DNA of 64,000 nt from Faecalibacter bovis (GTDB taxonomy: Bacteria; Bacteroidota; Bacteroidia; Flavobacteriales; Weeksellaceae), in contig NZ_CP072842.1 in assembly GCF_017948305.1 (NCBI RefSeq), positions 1,866,501-1,930,500 of the forward strand, given 5' to 3'. The notes below the pieces were generated by a model that was given only the letters and a program-made list of their open reading frames with translations, was not told the DNA's origin and did no database searches. Both the position numbers and the translations under genes were made by a program. This document shows positions 44,325-53,918 of the stretch, piece by piece. Positions within the stretch are counted from its first letter, which is position 1. Each line of letters begins with the position of its first letter.

Positions 44325-47300
44325 ATGATACCTGTTCAACTTACGATAGAAGGATTATATTCTTACCAAGAAAGACAAACAATAGATTTTACAAACCTGA
44401 TTGATGCCGGATTATTTGGGATTTTCGGAGCAGTTGGTTCTGGAAAATCATCAATTTTAGAAGCAATTACCTATGCTTTATATGGGGAAACTGAACGATT
44501 AAATGTGCGTGATAAACGTACGTATAATATGATGAATTTAAAATCGAATCGTTCTTATATCGAATTTGATTTCATCAATCATGAAAATAAAATATTTCGA
44601 ATTACAAGAGATTTTAAAAGAAATTCTAAAAGATTTGAAGATGTAAAATCTCCAGTGGTAGTTTTTTCAGAGCTAAAAGATGAAGTTTGGGTACCATTAA
44701 ACCATACTAGCGCAGAAGAATTACTGGGATTAAGTTACTCGAATTTTAAGCGCACGATAATTATTCCTCAAGGTCAATTCAAAGAATTTATTGAATTAGG
44801 AGCAAAAGATCGAACGCAAATGATGAAGGAAATTTTTAATCTTCATCGATTTGATTTACAAGATAAAGTTGCGGTTTTAGTTAAGAAAAATCAATCGGAA
44901 ATTGATCAATTACAAGGTAAATTATCAGGTTTTGAGGAAGTTTCGGAAGATTATATAAATGAATTACAACTTCAGTTAATTGAACTTGAAAAGGTCGCCG
45001 AAAAACATCAAGTTGAATATACGGAAGCGAATGAAAATTTTCAGAAATTAAAAGCTTTAAAAAATGATTTTGAAAGCTTAAAGCAAAAGAAAATTAGTTT
45101 CGAACAACTGTCAGTTGATAAAGTTTTGGTGGATGAACGCAAAGTTCAATTAGAAAAATATGAATTGATTTTTAATGCATTTAATCAATTATTGTTGGAT
45201 CAATCAAAAGTTCAAAAAGAAATTGAACTTAAGAATGCTACGATTGAATCTCAAAAGAATCAATTACAATTAATCGAGAATCAGATTACAGAAGTTTCGA
45301 ATCAAATTAAAGAAATTCAAGCTGATTTTGATGCGTTGCCAATAAAACTAAAACAGGAAATTGATTTAGAATTTATCATTCAGATTTTAACTTTTTTGGA
45401 AGAAATTAAAGTTTTAAAAATTAGAACTGAAAAAGGTTTAGAAAAAGTTGTTGAGGTTAAACAAAATGAAGAATTAATCGAGAAAAATATCAAAACTTTA
45501 GAAAGTGATATTAAATCTTTAACTAAAAATAAAATTGATTCTACAATTTTGATGGAAGTTGGAAATTGGTTTAATCAGAATCAAAATATTCAACTTTCAA
45601 TTCAAAAACAAGAACAAAAATTAGCTGATTCTCAAAAGCAAATCGAAACGCTTGTCCAAGATTTAGCCAATCAAAATATAAAAATTGATTCTTTCGAAAA
45701 TGATTTTAAATCAAAATTTGAAGAATTAGAAACTCAGAAAAACGCTTACGAAAAACTTAAGCACGAGATCGAAGTAAAGAAGAAGATTTCGGAATACGCA
45801 CACAGTTTACATGATGGAAAACCATGTCCGTTATGTGGTTCAGAAAATCATCCGAACGTCGTTGAAATTGATGATGTAACAACGGAATTACATGAAATTT
45901 CGAAGTTAATTGCTCATGTTATTTCTGAACAAGAAAAACTTAGAATTCAACAACAAAATGTGCATTCAATTTTCAATAAAAAACAATTGATTGAAGAGCA
46001 GTTGAGTTTAGATAAAAATAATTTTACAGAATTAGTAAATCAATTCAATACTCATCAAGAAGGGTTTGTTTGGAAAGATTTTGATTCTAAAGATTTTGCC
46101 AATTTTGAAGAAAGAAAAAATGCTTCTTTAGAAATTGAAAAATTGATTACTGAGAAAAATAACTTACTGACTGAACAACGTGAATTGTTTGAAAAGGAGC
46201 GTGTGAATTTAGAGAAATTTACGAAAGCTTTGGAGCAATTTAAATTAGAAGAAGCTCAAAAAGAATCTCAAATTCAGCAGAATAAACAAAATTTAAAAAT
46301 ATTGAATTTTGAAGATTTTAATTCAGAAACGATAGAAAATGTTCAAAATAAATGGCGAAATTTAAAGTTATTTATTCAAAAAACGGAGTTAGATTATACA
46401 CGTTTTAATCAAAATTTAAATGAATTAAAACCCAAATTAGCATCGCAAAAAACTTCGATTGATTCTTTAGAAAAACAAATAATAGAACTGAATCAAGAGT
46501 TAGTTGCACATACATCTGGAATAGAAAAAGCGTTGATTCAAAATCAATTCGATTCTTTAGAAATCGTTCATCAAACTTTACAATTAAATTTAAATATTTC
46601 ACAAATTCGACAAGAATTGGAAGATTTTAGAGTGAAATATGAAACTTTAAAAAATTCGATTGAAGAGTTAGAAGAAAAACTGAAATCTATTTCTTTTGAT
46701 GATGAAGCCTATCAAATTGAGGAAGAAAAATTAAATGTAATCACATCAAATTTAAAAGAAGCGACGGAAGCTGTTACCAAATTAAAAACAGGAATTGAAA
46801 TTCTGAAAGAATCTTTTGAGGCAAAAAAAGATTTGTTGAAGGAAATGGATAAATTACAAAAACGTGCTGCGAATTTAGCAATATTGAAAAATATGTTTAA
46901 TGCAGCTGGGTTTGTGCAATATGTTTCGTCTATTTATCTAAAACAATTATGTGATAATGCAAATATTCGATTCCATCGAATGACCAGAAATCAGTTGAGT
47001 TTACAGATCAATGAAAACAACGATTTCGAAATTGTTGATTATTTAAACGAAGGCCGCGCTCGTAGCGTTAAAACTTTATCTGGAGGTCAGGCGTTTCAGG
47101 TTTCGCTAAGTTTGGCGTTAGCATTAGCTGAAAGTGTACAATCGAATTCGAAGGCAGAACGAAATTTCTTTTTTATTGATGAAGGTTTCGGAACGCAAGA
47201 TGCTGAAGCAGTAAATATTGTTTTTGAAACGTTAAATCATTTACATAAAGAGAATAGAATAGTTGGTATAATTTCGCATGTAGAAGAGCTGAAAGAACGA

Positions 47301-47366
47301 ATTCCTGTTTCGTTGAATATTGTTAAAGACGAAGAAAAAGGAAGTAAAATAACAATGATAAAATAA
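44325..47366 (+). CDS. sbcC: Exonuclease subunit SbcC
   Basis: Rad50-type SMC-like ATPase of the SbcCD complex. 1013 aa, in the normal range. N-terminal ATPase half with GAVGSGKSSILEAITYALYG (Walker A), long Gln/Glu/Lys coiled coils (about 180-480 and 520-860), the zinc hook CPLCG at 501-505, and the C-terminal half with LSGGQAFQVSLSLALALAE (signature) and FFIDEGFGTQDAEA (Walker B, D-loop). Acts with SbcD to tether and cut DNA ends in the cytoplasm. A strong terminator follows. Confidence 0.95.
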   Translation: MIPVQLTIEGLYSYQERQTIDFTNLIDAGLFGIFGAVGSGKSSILEAITYALYGETERLNVRDKRTYNMMNLKSNRSYIEFDFINHENKIFRITRDFKRNSKRFEDVKSPVVVFSELKDEVWVPLNHTSAEELLGLSYSNFKRTIIIPQGQFKEFIELGAKDRTQMMKEIFNLHRFDLQDKVAVLVKKNQSEIDQLQGKLSGFEEVSEDYINELQLQLIELEKVAEKHQVEYTEANENFQKLKALKNDFESLKQKKISFEQLSVDKVLVDERKVQLEKYELIFNAFNQLLLDQSKVQKEIELKNATIESQKNQLQLIENQITEVSNQIKEIQADFDALPIKLKQEIDLEFIIQILTFLEEIKVLKIRTEKGLEKVVEVKQNEELIEKNIKTLESDIKSLTKNKIDSTILMEVGNWFNQNQNIQLSIQKQEQKLADSQKQIETLVQDLANQNIKIDSFENDFKSKFEELETQKNAYEKLKHEIEVKKKISEYAHSLHDGKPCPLCGSENHPNVVEIDDVTTELHEISKLIAHVISEQEKLRIQQQNVHSIFNKKQLIEEQLSLDKNNFTELVNQFNTHQEGFVWKDFDSKDFANFEERKNASLEIEKLITEKNNLLTEQRELFEKERVNLEKFTKALEQFKLEEAQKESQIQQNKQNLKILNFEDFNSETIENVQNKWRNLKLFIQKTELDYTRFNQNLNELKPKLASQKTSIDSLEKQIIELNQELVAHTSGIEKALIQNQFDSLEIVHQTLQLNLNISQIRQELEDFRVKYETLKNSIEELEEKLKSISFDDEAYQIEEEKLNVITSNLKEATEAVTKLKTGIEILKESFEAKKDLLKEMDKLQKRAANLAILKNMFNAAGFVQYVSSIYLKQLCDNANIRFHRMTRNQLSLQINENNDFEIVDYLNEGRARSVKTLSGGQAFQVSLSLALALAESVQSNSKAERNFFFIDEGFGTQDAEAVNIVFETLNHLHKENRIVGIISHVEELKERIPVSLNIVKDEEKGSKITMIK

Positions 47367-47374
47367 AAAACCTT

Positions 47375-47408
47375 CAACAATTTTGTTGAAGGTTTTTTAT
47401 TTTATCCG
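47375..47408. terminator. Terminator between sbcC and the convergent gene
   Basis: A 15-bp stem AAAAAACCTTCAACA with its complement, 4-nt loop, T-run on both strands. It overlaps the 3' end of the minus-strand gene. Confidence 0.9.
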
Positions 47409-47785
47409 AATATTACGTGGTAAACATCGTTGTTGTTTCTTGGTATATTTCTACATTCAAATCCACCAGGTTGTGAAATAATTTCAACTAAATCAAAAGA
47501 TTTACAACTTTTTGGTAATCCCTTAAAAAATAAGGTAAAATGCAAGGAAGAACCTTCAGGAATATACGTCCAATTCGGAGCCATTGTAATCCCTTCCGAA
47601 TGTACCAATTGATAACGAATTCCAGTTGCATTATCAATAATATAGGTGCTTGGCCATATACGAGCCGCATCAGCAAATTCTGTACAATCCATGTGACAAT
47701 GTACAATAACTTGCGATTCTTCTTCAATTTGTGTTAAAAGCTCAGTAGCGATAAAAACTTCTCTTTCTAACTCAATTTCAGGCAT
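47402..47785 (-). CDS. Hypothetical protein coupled to the VF530-like gene
   Basis: 127 aa, soluble, no signal peptide. The sequence looks like an all-beta protein with strands VIVHCHMDC, TYIIDNATGIRYQLVHSE, APNWTYIPEGSSLHFTLFF and a CKSFDLVEIIS strand, and several Cys. I do not place it in a named family. The upstream gene's TAA and this ATG share one base (TAATG, at 47785), a strong sign of translational coupling. Function unknown. Confidence 0.6.
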   Translation of the reverse strand: MPEIELEREVFIATELLTQIEEESQVIVHCHMDCTEFADAARIWPSTYIIDNATGIRYQLVHSEGITMAPNWTYIPEGSSLHFTLFFKGLPKSCKSFDLVEIISQPGGFECRNIPRNNNDVYHVIFG

Positions 47786-48003
47786 TATTTAGCAATTTTT
47801 TTGATGTATAATTCTTCCACTTCTTTACGCGCCCAATCTGTTTTGCGTAAGAATTTTAATGATGATATTAAGCTTGGGTTTTCGTTAAAACATTTAATTT
47901 TAACTTCTTTTCCAAGTCCTTCCCAACCACCGTAGTACAATACCAAAGCTTCAATAATATCATCTAATCTTTTGCCGTGCAATGGATTGTTTTTTTGTTC
48001 CAT
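47785..48003 (-). CDS. VF530-family protein (DUF2132)
   Basis: 72 aa, matching the VF530/DUF2132 family, whose structure has been solved and which was suggested to bind [61 protein letters not shown]. The motifs PLHG, GWEGLG, CFNxNPS and [12 protein letters not shown] are all present. Cytoplasmic. The stop overlaps the start of the downstream gene by one base. Exact role is not established. Confidence 0.9.
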   Translation of the reverse strand: MEQKNNPLHGKRLDDIIEALVLYYGGWEGLGKEVKIKCFNENPSLISSLKFLRKTDWARKEVEELYIKKIAK

Positions 48004-48045
48004 AATTCAATAATATCTACAAATTTACGAAAAATATAATCAAGC

Positions 48046-48954
48046 TTATTTTAAGATAAACTCAATTTCTTTAATTATTTCTTGGTTATCCGCTTCGATA
48101 AAATCACGTTTCATTTGATAGAAAATCACACCAGAATCGTGAGTCACTTGAAAAATTTTACTGATATAATCAAAGTTTTTAATCTGATCCATTTCTTTCA
48201 CTTCTTTCGAAATGATAGTTTCTAAAGTTGATTTAATCTCGCCAATAAGATTATTTTCATCAGGAATTGTTTCGGTGTAAAGTGAGTATGTTTTATCTTC
48301 TTCATCTACACTTTCTAATTCGACTAATTGTTTGTAAAGAATTCTATTTTTTGTAATAGGATTTATATTTTCAAACTCATATTCGTGTGGTTTTCCTAAT
48401 TCTAATGAATGACCATAAAAAAAGTGAAAAGTATTAATTTTATTAACTGCAAATTGTGTAATTACTTCTTCGTTTTGCATTAATAATTTAGAAGCATCCT
48501 CAACTTCTTTTCTAACTTTTTTATCGGTAATGGATTCTAACATCATATCCATCGCACGTTTATTAAAATCTACAATTTCATCGATATTTAATAATTCTAC
48601 GAAAGAACCAAACTCGTCTGTTTTATATTTAAAAACAAAATTTCCAACTTTATGATTCGCAACTAATTGAGCAAGTTGAGGTGGATAATCCGATAAATCA
48701 GGCGTGTTTTCCCAATGAATTGTATAAGAAGTAGAATCTTGATCAACGATTTTAATCTTTACATCAAACTTTTTGTCTTTGGTAATAACCGTATCGTTTT
48801 TATTAATTTTATATTCTTTTTCAAGTTGTTTGTAATTATATTCTTCACCTTTTTCCCAGTATGCAATAACATTTGCCTTATTTTCTTCTTTAATAAATTG
48901 GGCATTTGCTATACAGGTAAATAGTATAAATAATATTGGAAGATATTTTTTCAT
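48046..48954 (-). CDS. Exported hypothetical protein
   Basis: 302 aa with signal peptide MKKYLPILFILFTCIANA, cut before Q. No domain recognised. The remainder is mixed charged helix and strand (YEYEFENINPITKNRILYKQLVELE-like and VKIKIVDQDSTSYTIHWEN), ending in a Glu/Lys helix. It is a single gene with no terminator visible downstream. Likely a periplasmic protein of the Bacteroidota; function unknown. Confidence 0.6.
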   Translation of the reverse strand: MKKYLPILFILFTCIANAQFIKEENKANVIAYWEKGEEYNYKQLEKEYKINKNDTVITKDKKFDVKIKIVDQDSTSYTIHWENTPDLSDYPPQLAQLVANHKVGNFVFKYKTDEFGSFVELLNIDEIVDFNKRAMDMMLESITDKKVRKEVEDASKLLMQNEEVITQFAVNKINTFHFFYGHSLELGKPHEYEFENINPITKNRILYKQLVELESVDEEDKTYSLYTETIPDENNLIGEIKSTLETIISKEVKEMDQIKNFDYISKIFQVTHDSGVIFYQMKRDFIEADNQEIIKEIEFILK

Positions 48955-49125
48955 CAGAATTCGTTTATAGAGTATTAAAACAAAATTATTTTTGTTTTGT
49001 TATCAAGTTTAAAATACGTTTTTAATCAATAAAGGAATTATAGTAATTTCATTATTGTGAGCATAAAATTAAGTTAAATATTTAATTAAGAATTAGAGCT
49101 TGCTGATAAAAACTTCAGGTTGTTG

Positions 49126-49133
49126 TATTTTTG
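49126..49133 (+). promoter_or_regulatory. -7 box of the rlmF promoter
   Basis: TATTTTTG ends 15 bp before the ATG at 49149. A TTG at 49100-49102 could serve as -33. The box includes the TTG codon at 49131, so translation cannot begin there. Confidence 0.5.
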
Positions 49134-49148
49134 TACAAATTTTTAGAA

Positions 49149-50063
49149 ATGAATACTCCTGAAAATAAGGGAAAGTTAAAAAAATTACATTCGAGAAATA
49201 GACATTTAGCGTCTTATAATTTCGATAAATTAGTAGCTATTTATCCTCCTTTAAAACAATATATAATTCCAAATAAATCTGGTGAACCAACTATTAATTT
49301 TTCTAATAGAGATGGTGTTAAAGCGTTAAATAAAGCGTTACTAAAAACGTATTACGATATTGATTATTGGGAATTACCAGCTGATAATCTATGTCCTCCA
49401 ATTCCTGGTCGTGCAGATTACATCCACTACATTGCTGATTTACTTGGCGAAAGTAATGGAGGAATTATTCCACGAGGAAAAGACGTTAAAGTTTTAGATG
49501 TTGGTGTTGGAGCGAATTGTATTTACCCGATTGTTGGAAATTACGAATATGATTGGAATTTTGTTGGAGCTGAATTAGATTATCAGTCATATAAAAATGC
49601 ATCAGAAATTGTTCGTAAAAATGCTCGTTTACGTAATAAAGTTGAGATTAGAATGCAATATAATCCAACGAATATCTTTACAAATATTGTAAAACAAGGA
49701 GAAAAATTTGAAATTTCGATTTGTAATCCTCCGTTTTTCAAGTCAAATAAAGAGGTGATGGAGCAAACGATGCGTAAATTGAAAAATTTAGGGAACAAAT
49801 CCGATCAAAAACCAATTCAGAACTTTGGTGGTAATAACTCTGAGTTATGGTGTAGAGGAGGGGAGCGTGTTTTTATTTCGAATATGATTAAGGAAAGTGA
49901 AAAGTATAAACATCAATTTAGATGGTTTACAACTTTAGTTTCTCGTAAAGAAAATTTACATCCTCTTAAAAGCATGTTAGAACGTGTAAAAGCTAGAGAA
50001 GTTCGTGTGATTAATATGGAGCAAGGAAATAAAATAACTCGTTTATTAGTCTGGAGATTTTAA
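49149..50063 (+). CDS. rlmF: 23S rRNA (adenine(1618)-N6)-methyltransferase
   Basis: SAM-dependent methyltransferase for m6A1618 in 23S rRNA. 304 aa from the ATG at 49149. SAM motif VLDVGVGANCIYPIVG and catalytic NPPF (SICNPPFFKS), with the RlmF-typical N-terminal LHSRNRHLASYNFDKL and ELWCRGGERVFISNMI later. A TTG-initiated version at 49131 is rejected because it would begin inside the promoter. It is a single gene with a terminator between it and the DUF1294 gene. Confidence 0.93.
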   Translation: MNTPENKGKLKKLHSRNRHLASYNFDKLVAIYPPLKQYIIPNKSGEPTINFSNRDGVKALNKALLKTYYDIDYWELPADNLCPPIPGRADYIHYIADLLGESNGGIIPRGKDVKVLDVGVGANCIYPIVGNYEYDWNFVGAELDYQSYKNASEIVRKNARLRNKVEIRMQYNPTNIFTNIVKQGEKFEISICNPPFFKSNKEVMEQTMRKLKNLGNKSDQKPIQNFGGNNSELWCRGGERVFISNMIKESEKYKHQFRWFTTLVSRKENLHPLKSMLERVKAREVRVINMEQGNKITRLLVWRF

Positions 50064-50076
50064 TCTTAATATAATT

Positions 50077-50107
50077 AATCCTAATTTGTAATGAATTAGG
50101 ATTTTTT
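50077..50107 (+). terminator. Terminator of rlmF
   Basis: A 10-bp stem AATCCTAATT with its complement and 7-nt loop, T-run. It runs to within 12 bp of the next ATG. Confidence 0.8.
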
Positions 50108-50118
50108 CTTAAAAAGCT

Positions 50119-50394
50119 ATGGAGTATTTAATTTATATTTTAATCGGTATCAATTTAATTACCTATTTGATTTTCGGAATTGATAAAGTAAAAGCCAAAA
50201 ATAAATCGTGGAGAATTCCAGAAAAGACATTATTTTTTCTAGCATTTATTGGAGGAAGTTTGGGAGCTATAATTGGAATGACACAATTTAGACATAAAAC
50301 GCAGAAATCTGATTTTAAATCTATCATTTACTTGATTGTTTTTATACAAATAGCTTTGATTTCGTTTATAGGTTATCAATTCTTTAAACAATAA
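50119..50394 (+). CDS. DUF1294 membrane protein
   Basis: 91 aa with three membrane helices (about 3-21, 38-58, 72-89) around the family motif FGIDKVKAKNKSWRIPEKTLFFLAF and GGSLGAIIGMTQFRHKT. DUF1294 proteins are small integral membrane proteins of unknown function, sometimes fused to cold-shock domains. It lies only 55 bp after rlmF but beyond that gene's terminator, so it may rely on read-through or a promoter within the hairpin region. Confidence 0.85.
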   Translation: MEYLIYILIGINLITYLIFGIDKVKAKNKSWRIPEKTLFFLAFIGGSLGAIIGMTQFRHKTQKSDFKSIIYLIVFIQIALISFIGYQFFKQ

Positions 50395-50425
50395 AAAAAT
50401 CCGATTCTATTGAATCGGATTTTTA
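50395..50425. terminator. Bidirectional terminator between the DUF1294 gene and the M28 peptidase
   Basis: Stem AAAAATCCGATTC with its complement, loop TATT, T-rich on both strands. Confidence 0.88.
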
Positions 50426-50438
50426 TGTTTAATATTTA

Positions 50439-52007
50439 TTATTTGAAGTATGCATCAGAAGTACGAGCTGGTCCTTTAACCTCTGGCCAAGTCATTTGTT
50501 TACCGTCACGACCGTTTGGTAATACACGACGATCACGATTAACTAATTTTTCTTCTTGATCAGCCATATAAACTAAAGAAGCTGCTAAAATTGCATTACT
50601 TTGAATTTCTTCAAATACAATCTTATCATAAGTATCTTTGTTTGTGTGCCAAGTATATGTACCGTAACCCCAGTTTAAAGAGCTTAACATAAATCCTGGT
50701 ATACCTGCAGCTACGAAAGAAGAGTGGTCAGATCCACCACCACTTGGTAATCCTGGATAATCCGTTTTGATGTGTTTTGTAATATCGTTTGGAACTCCAG
50801 CTAACCAACGTGTCATGTATTCGTAAGATTCTTTAAATCCAGATCCGTTAATATTAACTACACGACCAGTTCCGTTATCTAAATTGAAAACTGCTTGAGT
50901 GTTTTTTACAATTTCTGGATGATCTTCAACAAATGCACGAGAACCGTTTAAACCTTGTTCCTCAGAACCCCATAAACAGATTAAAATTGTACGTTTATTA
51001 TTTGGATATAATTTTTTGATTGTACGAATCGCCTCCATCATTGCAACAGTTCCAGTTCCGTTATCAGTTGCACCTTGTGCACCGTCCCAAGAATCGAAGT
51101 GAGCAGATAAAATGATGTATTCGTTTGGTTTTTCAGTACCTTTAATTTCACCTACAACATTGTACGCTTTTGTAACTCCGTTGTGTTTTGATTGTGCATT
51201 TAAAGTAATTTTAGGAGCCTTTCCATTTTCAGCTAAACGGTATAACATTCCGTAATCTTCATTAGAGATGTCAATCATCGGAATATTCTTAGTTTTAGCA
51301 CCAAAAATACGGTTAGCACCCATAATTCCTGTCCAATAAGAAATTGCAACAGCAGCAGCACCGTTTTGCTCTAAAACAACTGGTAATGTATTGTTATTGT
51401 ATCCTGTTAATTTAATTGAATTTGCCCAAGCTTCATTATCAGCTTTACGTTGTGCAGTTACTTTATCGTATAATTCTTCAGTTCCAAATTCTTTATATTG
51501 GTAATCTGAACGACCGTAACGTTGATTTTGTGACATTAAAACAATTTTACCTTTAACTTTAGGTAACCAAGCTCTAAATTCAGCTTCTGAAGTAAAAACT
51601 GGCATGGCAATAACTTCTGCGTTAATTGGTTTTTTAGTTGCTGGTGACCATGCTAATTGAGTAGCTTCAATATTTTTTGCTCTTGGAAAAGTCATATCAA
51701 CATGTGTTAATCCGCGTTCCCATGCTTTCCAAGTACCGTAGTCTTCACGACGAGATGTAATTCCCCAACTGTTAAAAGTTTTCATAGCCCAATCTGCAGC
51801 TTGATCCATTTGTGGTGAACCAACTAAACGAGGTCCAATTCCGTCTAATAATTCGTGCGAAATTTTCTCTAATTGATTATTGTTTTTGATTTCAGAAACA
51901 AATTTCTCAATCGTAGGATCTAGTTTTTGTTGTGGCGCAACTTGTGCTTGTAACGTTATAGCAGATCCGAATATGGCTGCATAAGTAAGTGAATTAATTA
52001 ACTTCAT
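50439..52007 (-). CDS. M28 family zinc aminopeptidase, exported
   Basis: 522 aa. Signal peptide MKLINSLTYAAIFGSAITLQA. A PA-type insertion domain (about 140-260) precedes the M28 metallopeptidase core with zinc ligands in SAHFDSWDGAQGATDNGTG (His, Asp), WGSEEQGLNGSRAF (Glu-Glu), DNGTGRVV and GGGSDHSSFVAAGIPGF (His). Two zinc ions would be co-catalytic. It should trim N-terminal residues from peptides in the periplasm or outside. Single gene, bidirectional terminator. Confidence 0.92.
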   Translation of the reverse strand: MKLINSLTYAAIFGSAITLQAQVAPQQKLDPTIEKFVSEIKNNNQLEKISHELLDGIGPRLVGSPQMDQAADWAMKTFNSWGITSRREDYGTWKAWERGLTHVDMTFPRAKNIEATQLAWSPATKKPINAEVIAMPVFTSEAEFRAWLPKVKGKIVLMSQNQRYGRSDYQYKEFGTEELYDKVTAQRKADNEAWANSIKLTGYNNNTLPVVLEQNGAAAVAISYWTGIMGANRIFGAKTKNIPMIDISNEDYGMLYRLAENGKAPKITLNAQSKHNGVTKAYNVVGEIKGTEKPNEYIILSAHFDSWDGAQGATDNGTGTVAMMEAIRTIKKLYPNNKRTILICLWGSEEQGLNGSRAFVEDHPEIVKNTQAVFNLDNGTGRVVNINGSGFKESYEYMTRWLAGVPNDITKHIKTDYPGLPSGGGSDHSSFVAAGIPGFMLSSLNWGYGTYTWHTNKDTYDKIVFEEIQSNAILAASLVYMADQEEKLVNRDRRVLPNGRDGKQMTWPEVKGPARTSDAYFK

Positions 52008-52268
52008 GTGTATTATTTTTAGCTAAAATAAATGAATAGTAATGGATTTAAAAAGATTTTTGATAAAAATTATAAATTCTTAAGCTCTATTGATAAAATA
52101 TGACTTGGAATGAAAACAATCTAACTTTTTATCATTTAGAACGATAATAGTAATTGAAGTTATTTTAATAACTATTATTGACTTTTATGAACTACTTTCA
52201 AATTTCCGTTTTAAATAATTTTAATATTTTTTGGCAAGTACTTTGTTACTTAATCATAAAATATTTTA

Positions 52269-52775
52269 ATGAAGAAATTTCTTTTATTATCGTTTATTTC
52301 GATTTGTTTAGGTTGTTCCAATAACAACAAACAATCGACTGATATTTTTACAAATGAGGATAAAATTTCTTCTACATCAAAAGAGTTAAATTTTGAAATT
52401 GCATCCAATTATTTTGTGAAAAATAATTTCAATTCTAATCTAATTGATAAATCATACATAGATTCTGAAACTGTTTTTAATAGTGTTTTTGGTGTAGCCA
52501 GAACGATGTCTTCTGAAAGTGTTCCTACTTTAATTGATTTTAATACAGATATTGTAATTCCAATTATTTTGGAACAAACTAATATAGGTTCGACAATATC
52601 CGTAGATAGTATTAGAATGAATGGAAATATTATGAATATCAATTATACTGTTACAGAAATTAAACCAATTTCTTATATCATTCAACCAAGTGAGGTTATA
52701 ATAATTAAAAAGAAAGATATTCTTGATTTTAATAATCTTCAATTACAATTTAAAAAGACAGTAAAAATGTTATAA
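52269..52775 (+). CDS. Hypothetical lipoprotein
   Basis: 168 aa. Lipoprotein signal with lipobox CLGC (Cys16), a polar Asn/Ser spacer, then a mostly beta domain (SVPTLIDFNTDIVIPIILEQT, IMNINYTVTEIKPISYIIQPSE) ending FKKTVKML. It resembles protease-inhibitor-like or immunoglobulin-type lipoprotein domains only superficially; no family named. A hairpin terminator follows. Confidence 0.6.
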   Translation: MKKFLLLSFISICLGCSNNNKQSTDIFTNEDKISSTSKELNFEIASNYFVKNNFNSNLIDKSYIDSETVFNSVFGVARTMSSESVPTLIDFNTDIVIPIILEQTNIGSTISVDSIRMNGNIMNINYTVTEIKPISYIIQPSEVIIIKKKDILDFNNLQLQFKKTVKML

Positions 52776-52799
52776 TCAATTTTAGTTAATTGTCTTAGT

Positions 52800-52841
52800 A
52801 ATGCGTATTGTACAAAGCTACAATACGCATTGTTGTTTTTC
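52800..52841 (+). terminator. Terminator-like hairpin after the lipoprotein gene
   Basis: A perfect 13-bp stem AATGCGTATTGTA with its complement, 6-nt loop, then TGTTGTTTTT. The T-run is interrupted. Confidence 0.7.
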
Positions 52842-52928
52842 ATTGCAAATTGTATTTTGAATAAGCGGTATTGAATACCTAATTTTAAGTAGGGAATAAG
52901 TACTATTTCAATCCTTTTTAATTCAATA

Positions 52929-52936
52929 TATATTTG
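52929..52936 (+). promoter_or_regulatory. Candidate -7 box inside the gene-free stretch
   Basis: TATATTTG, the same sequence as in both tRNA-Lys promoters. No clear -33. Nothing coding follows. Confidence 0.35.
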
Positions 52937-53195
52937 CTGTAAAGATGTAGGTAATTAATTATGATTGAGGAGAATTAGTAATTAGATTTTAGTTTTTTCA
53001 TTGAAGTTTTAGATAAGTATCAATAGTACAATAACCAACCTATACCTAATTGTATAAAAGCATTACTTATTGAAGTTGAATTTAAACTAATTCTATTAAT
53101 CAAAATAAATTAAGGAATTTAACAATCACTCCAACAATTATCCTTGTCTTTCTGTAAGGAAAGTACCTTATAAATCAGATTTTATATCGTTATTA

Positions 53196-53399
53196 ATGCA
53201 TAGTATAAATGTTTTTATCGGGAAAAAATTAGATTTAAAGGTATTTTACCTAGCAGAAAATTATGAATTTAAATTTTATTGAATTTCAACATTTGGTTAG
53301 TCAAGTACAAGAAATTATGCAAAATTTAACTGTGGTTCTTTATCAATAATTTTGCAACATAAAGATGATAAATTAGGAAATAGATTTGTAAAGCAATAA
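53196..53399 (+). pseudogene. Possible remnant of a coding sequence
   Basis: One frame, interrupted by two stops, reads LDLKVFYLAENYEFKF and, after both stops, NYAKFNCGSLSIILQHKDD, ending KLGNRFVKQ. The style is weakly reminiscent of glyoxalase/VOC-domain proteins. Very tentative: it could be chance in AT-rich DNA. Confidence 0.25.
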
Positions 53400-53820
53400 A
53401 CTAAACCTATGATTAAACTATAAAAAGCACAATTCAGTTCTTAATCTCATCTTTAATTTTTTTTATCAAGTTGGGATTTACACGAATACTCTCCAAAGTG
53501 TTCTAGATCTCAATAAAAATGAAAGGTTTAGCAATCATCATAAAGTTTAGCTAACCATATTTAGTTGATTTTCAATAGATATAGAAATGACAATTTTTTA
53601 AACACTAATTAATTCATTTTTATATAAGGATTTAAATGGTAGGAGTGATTGTTTATCTATTTCTATTTTCAAGAAGTTAAAATTATATTAGATATTAAAA
53701 TAAATTTATTTCAGTTTGAAAATTTCAATTGAAGTAAACAAATTTATAAGTCTACTTTAAGATATTAAAGTCTACATAATTGAATAATTAGTAGTTTTAT
53801 ATTTAGTTACTATTAGTATT

Positions 53821-53850
53821 AGGGTACATTAAAGTGTATCCTTTTTTTAT
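53821..53850 (+). terminator. Plus-strand terminator without an upstream gene
   Basis: Stem AGGGTACATT/AGTGTATCCT (two G-U pairs) followed by T7. It is oriented to end transcripts coming from the gene-free stretch. Confidence 0.6.
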
Positions 53851-53863
53851 AAGCTATAATTAA

Positions 53864-53894
53864 ATAAAAAAACCGACTCTCAAAAGAATCGGTT
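53864..53894 (-). terminator. Terminator of the S1/P1 nuclease gene
   Basis: Stem AACCGACTCT/AGAATCGGTT with one mismatch and CAAA loop; T8 follows on the minus strand. Confidence 0.75.
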
Positions 53895-53918
53895 ATATTT
53901 TATAAATAAATGAAACTA

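Larger units (their letters stand above)
52842..53820. other. Gene-free stretch, possible untranslated transcript or decayed gene
   Basis: Nearly 1 kb, AT-rich, all frames broken by stops. It holds a perfect TATATTTG at 52929 and is closed by a T-tailed hairpin at 53821-53850, so a transcript of about 900 nt may exist. One frame near 53196-53399 still reads like protein. No tRNA, tmRNA or RNase P features are visible. Confidence 0.5.

Noticed and set aside
49131-50063. rlmF start at the TTG at 49131
   Set aside because: That TTG is part of the TATTTTTG promoter box; the ATG at 49149 is used instead.
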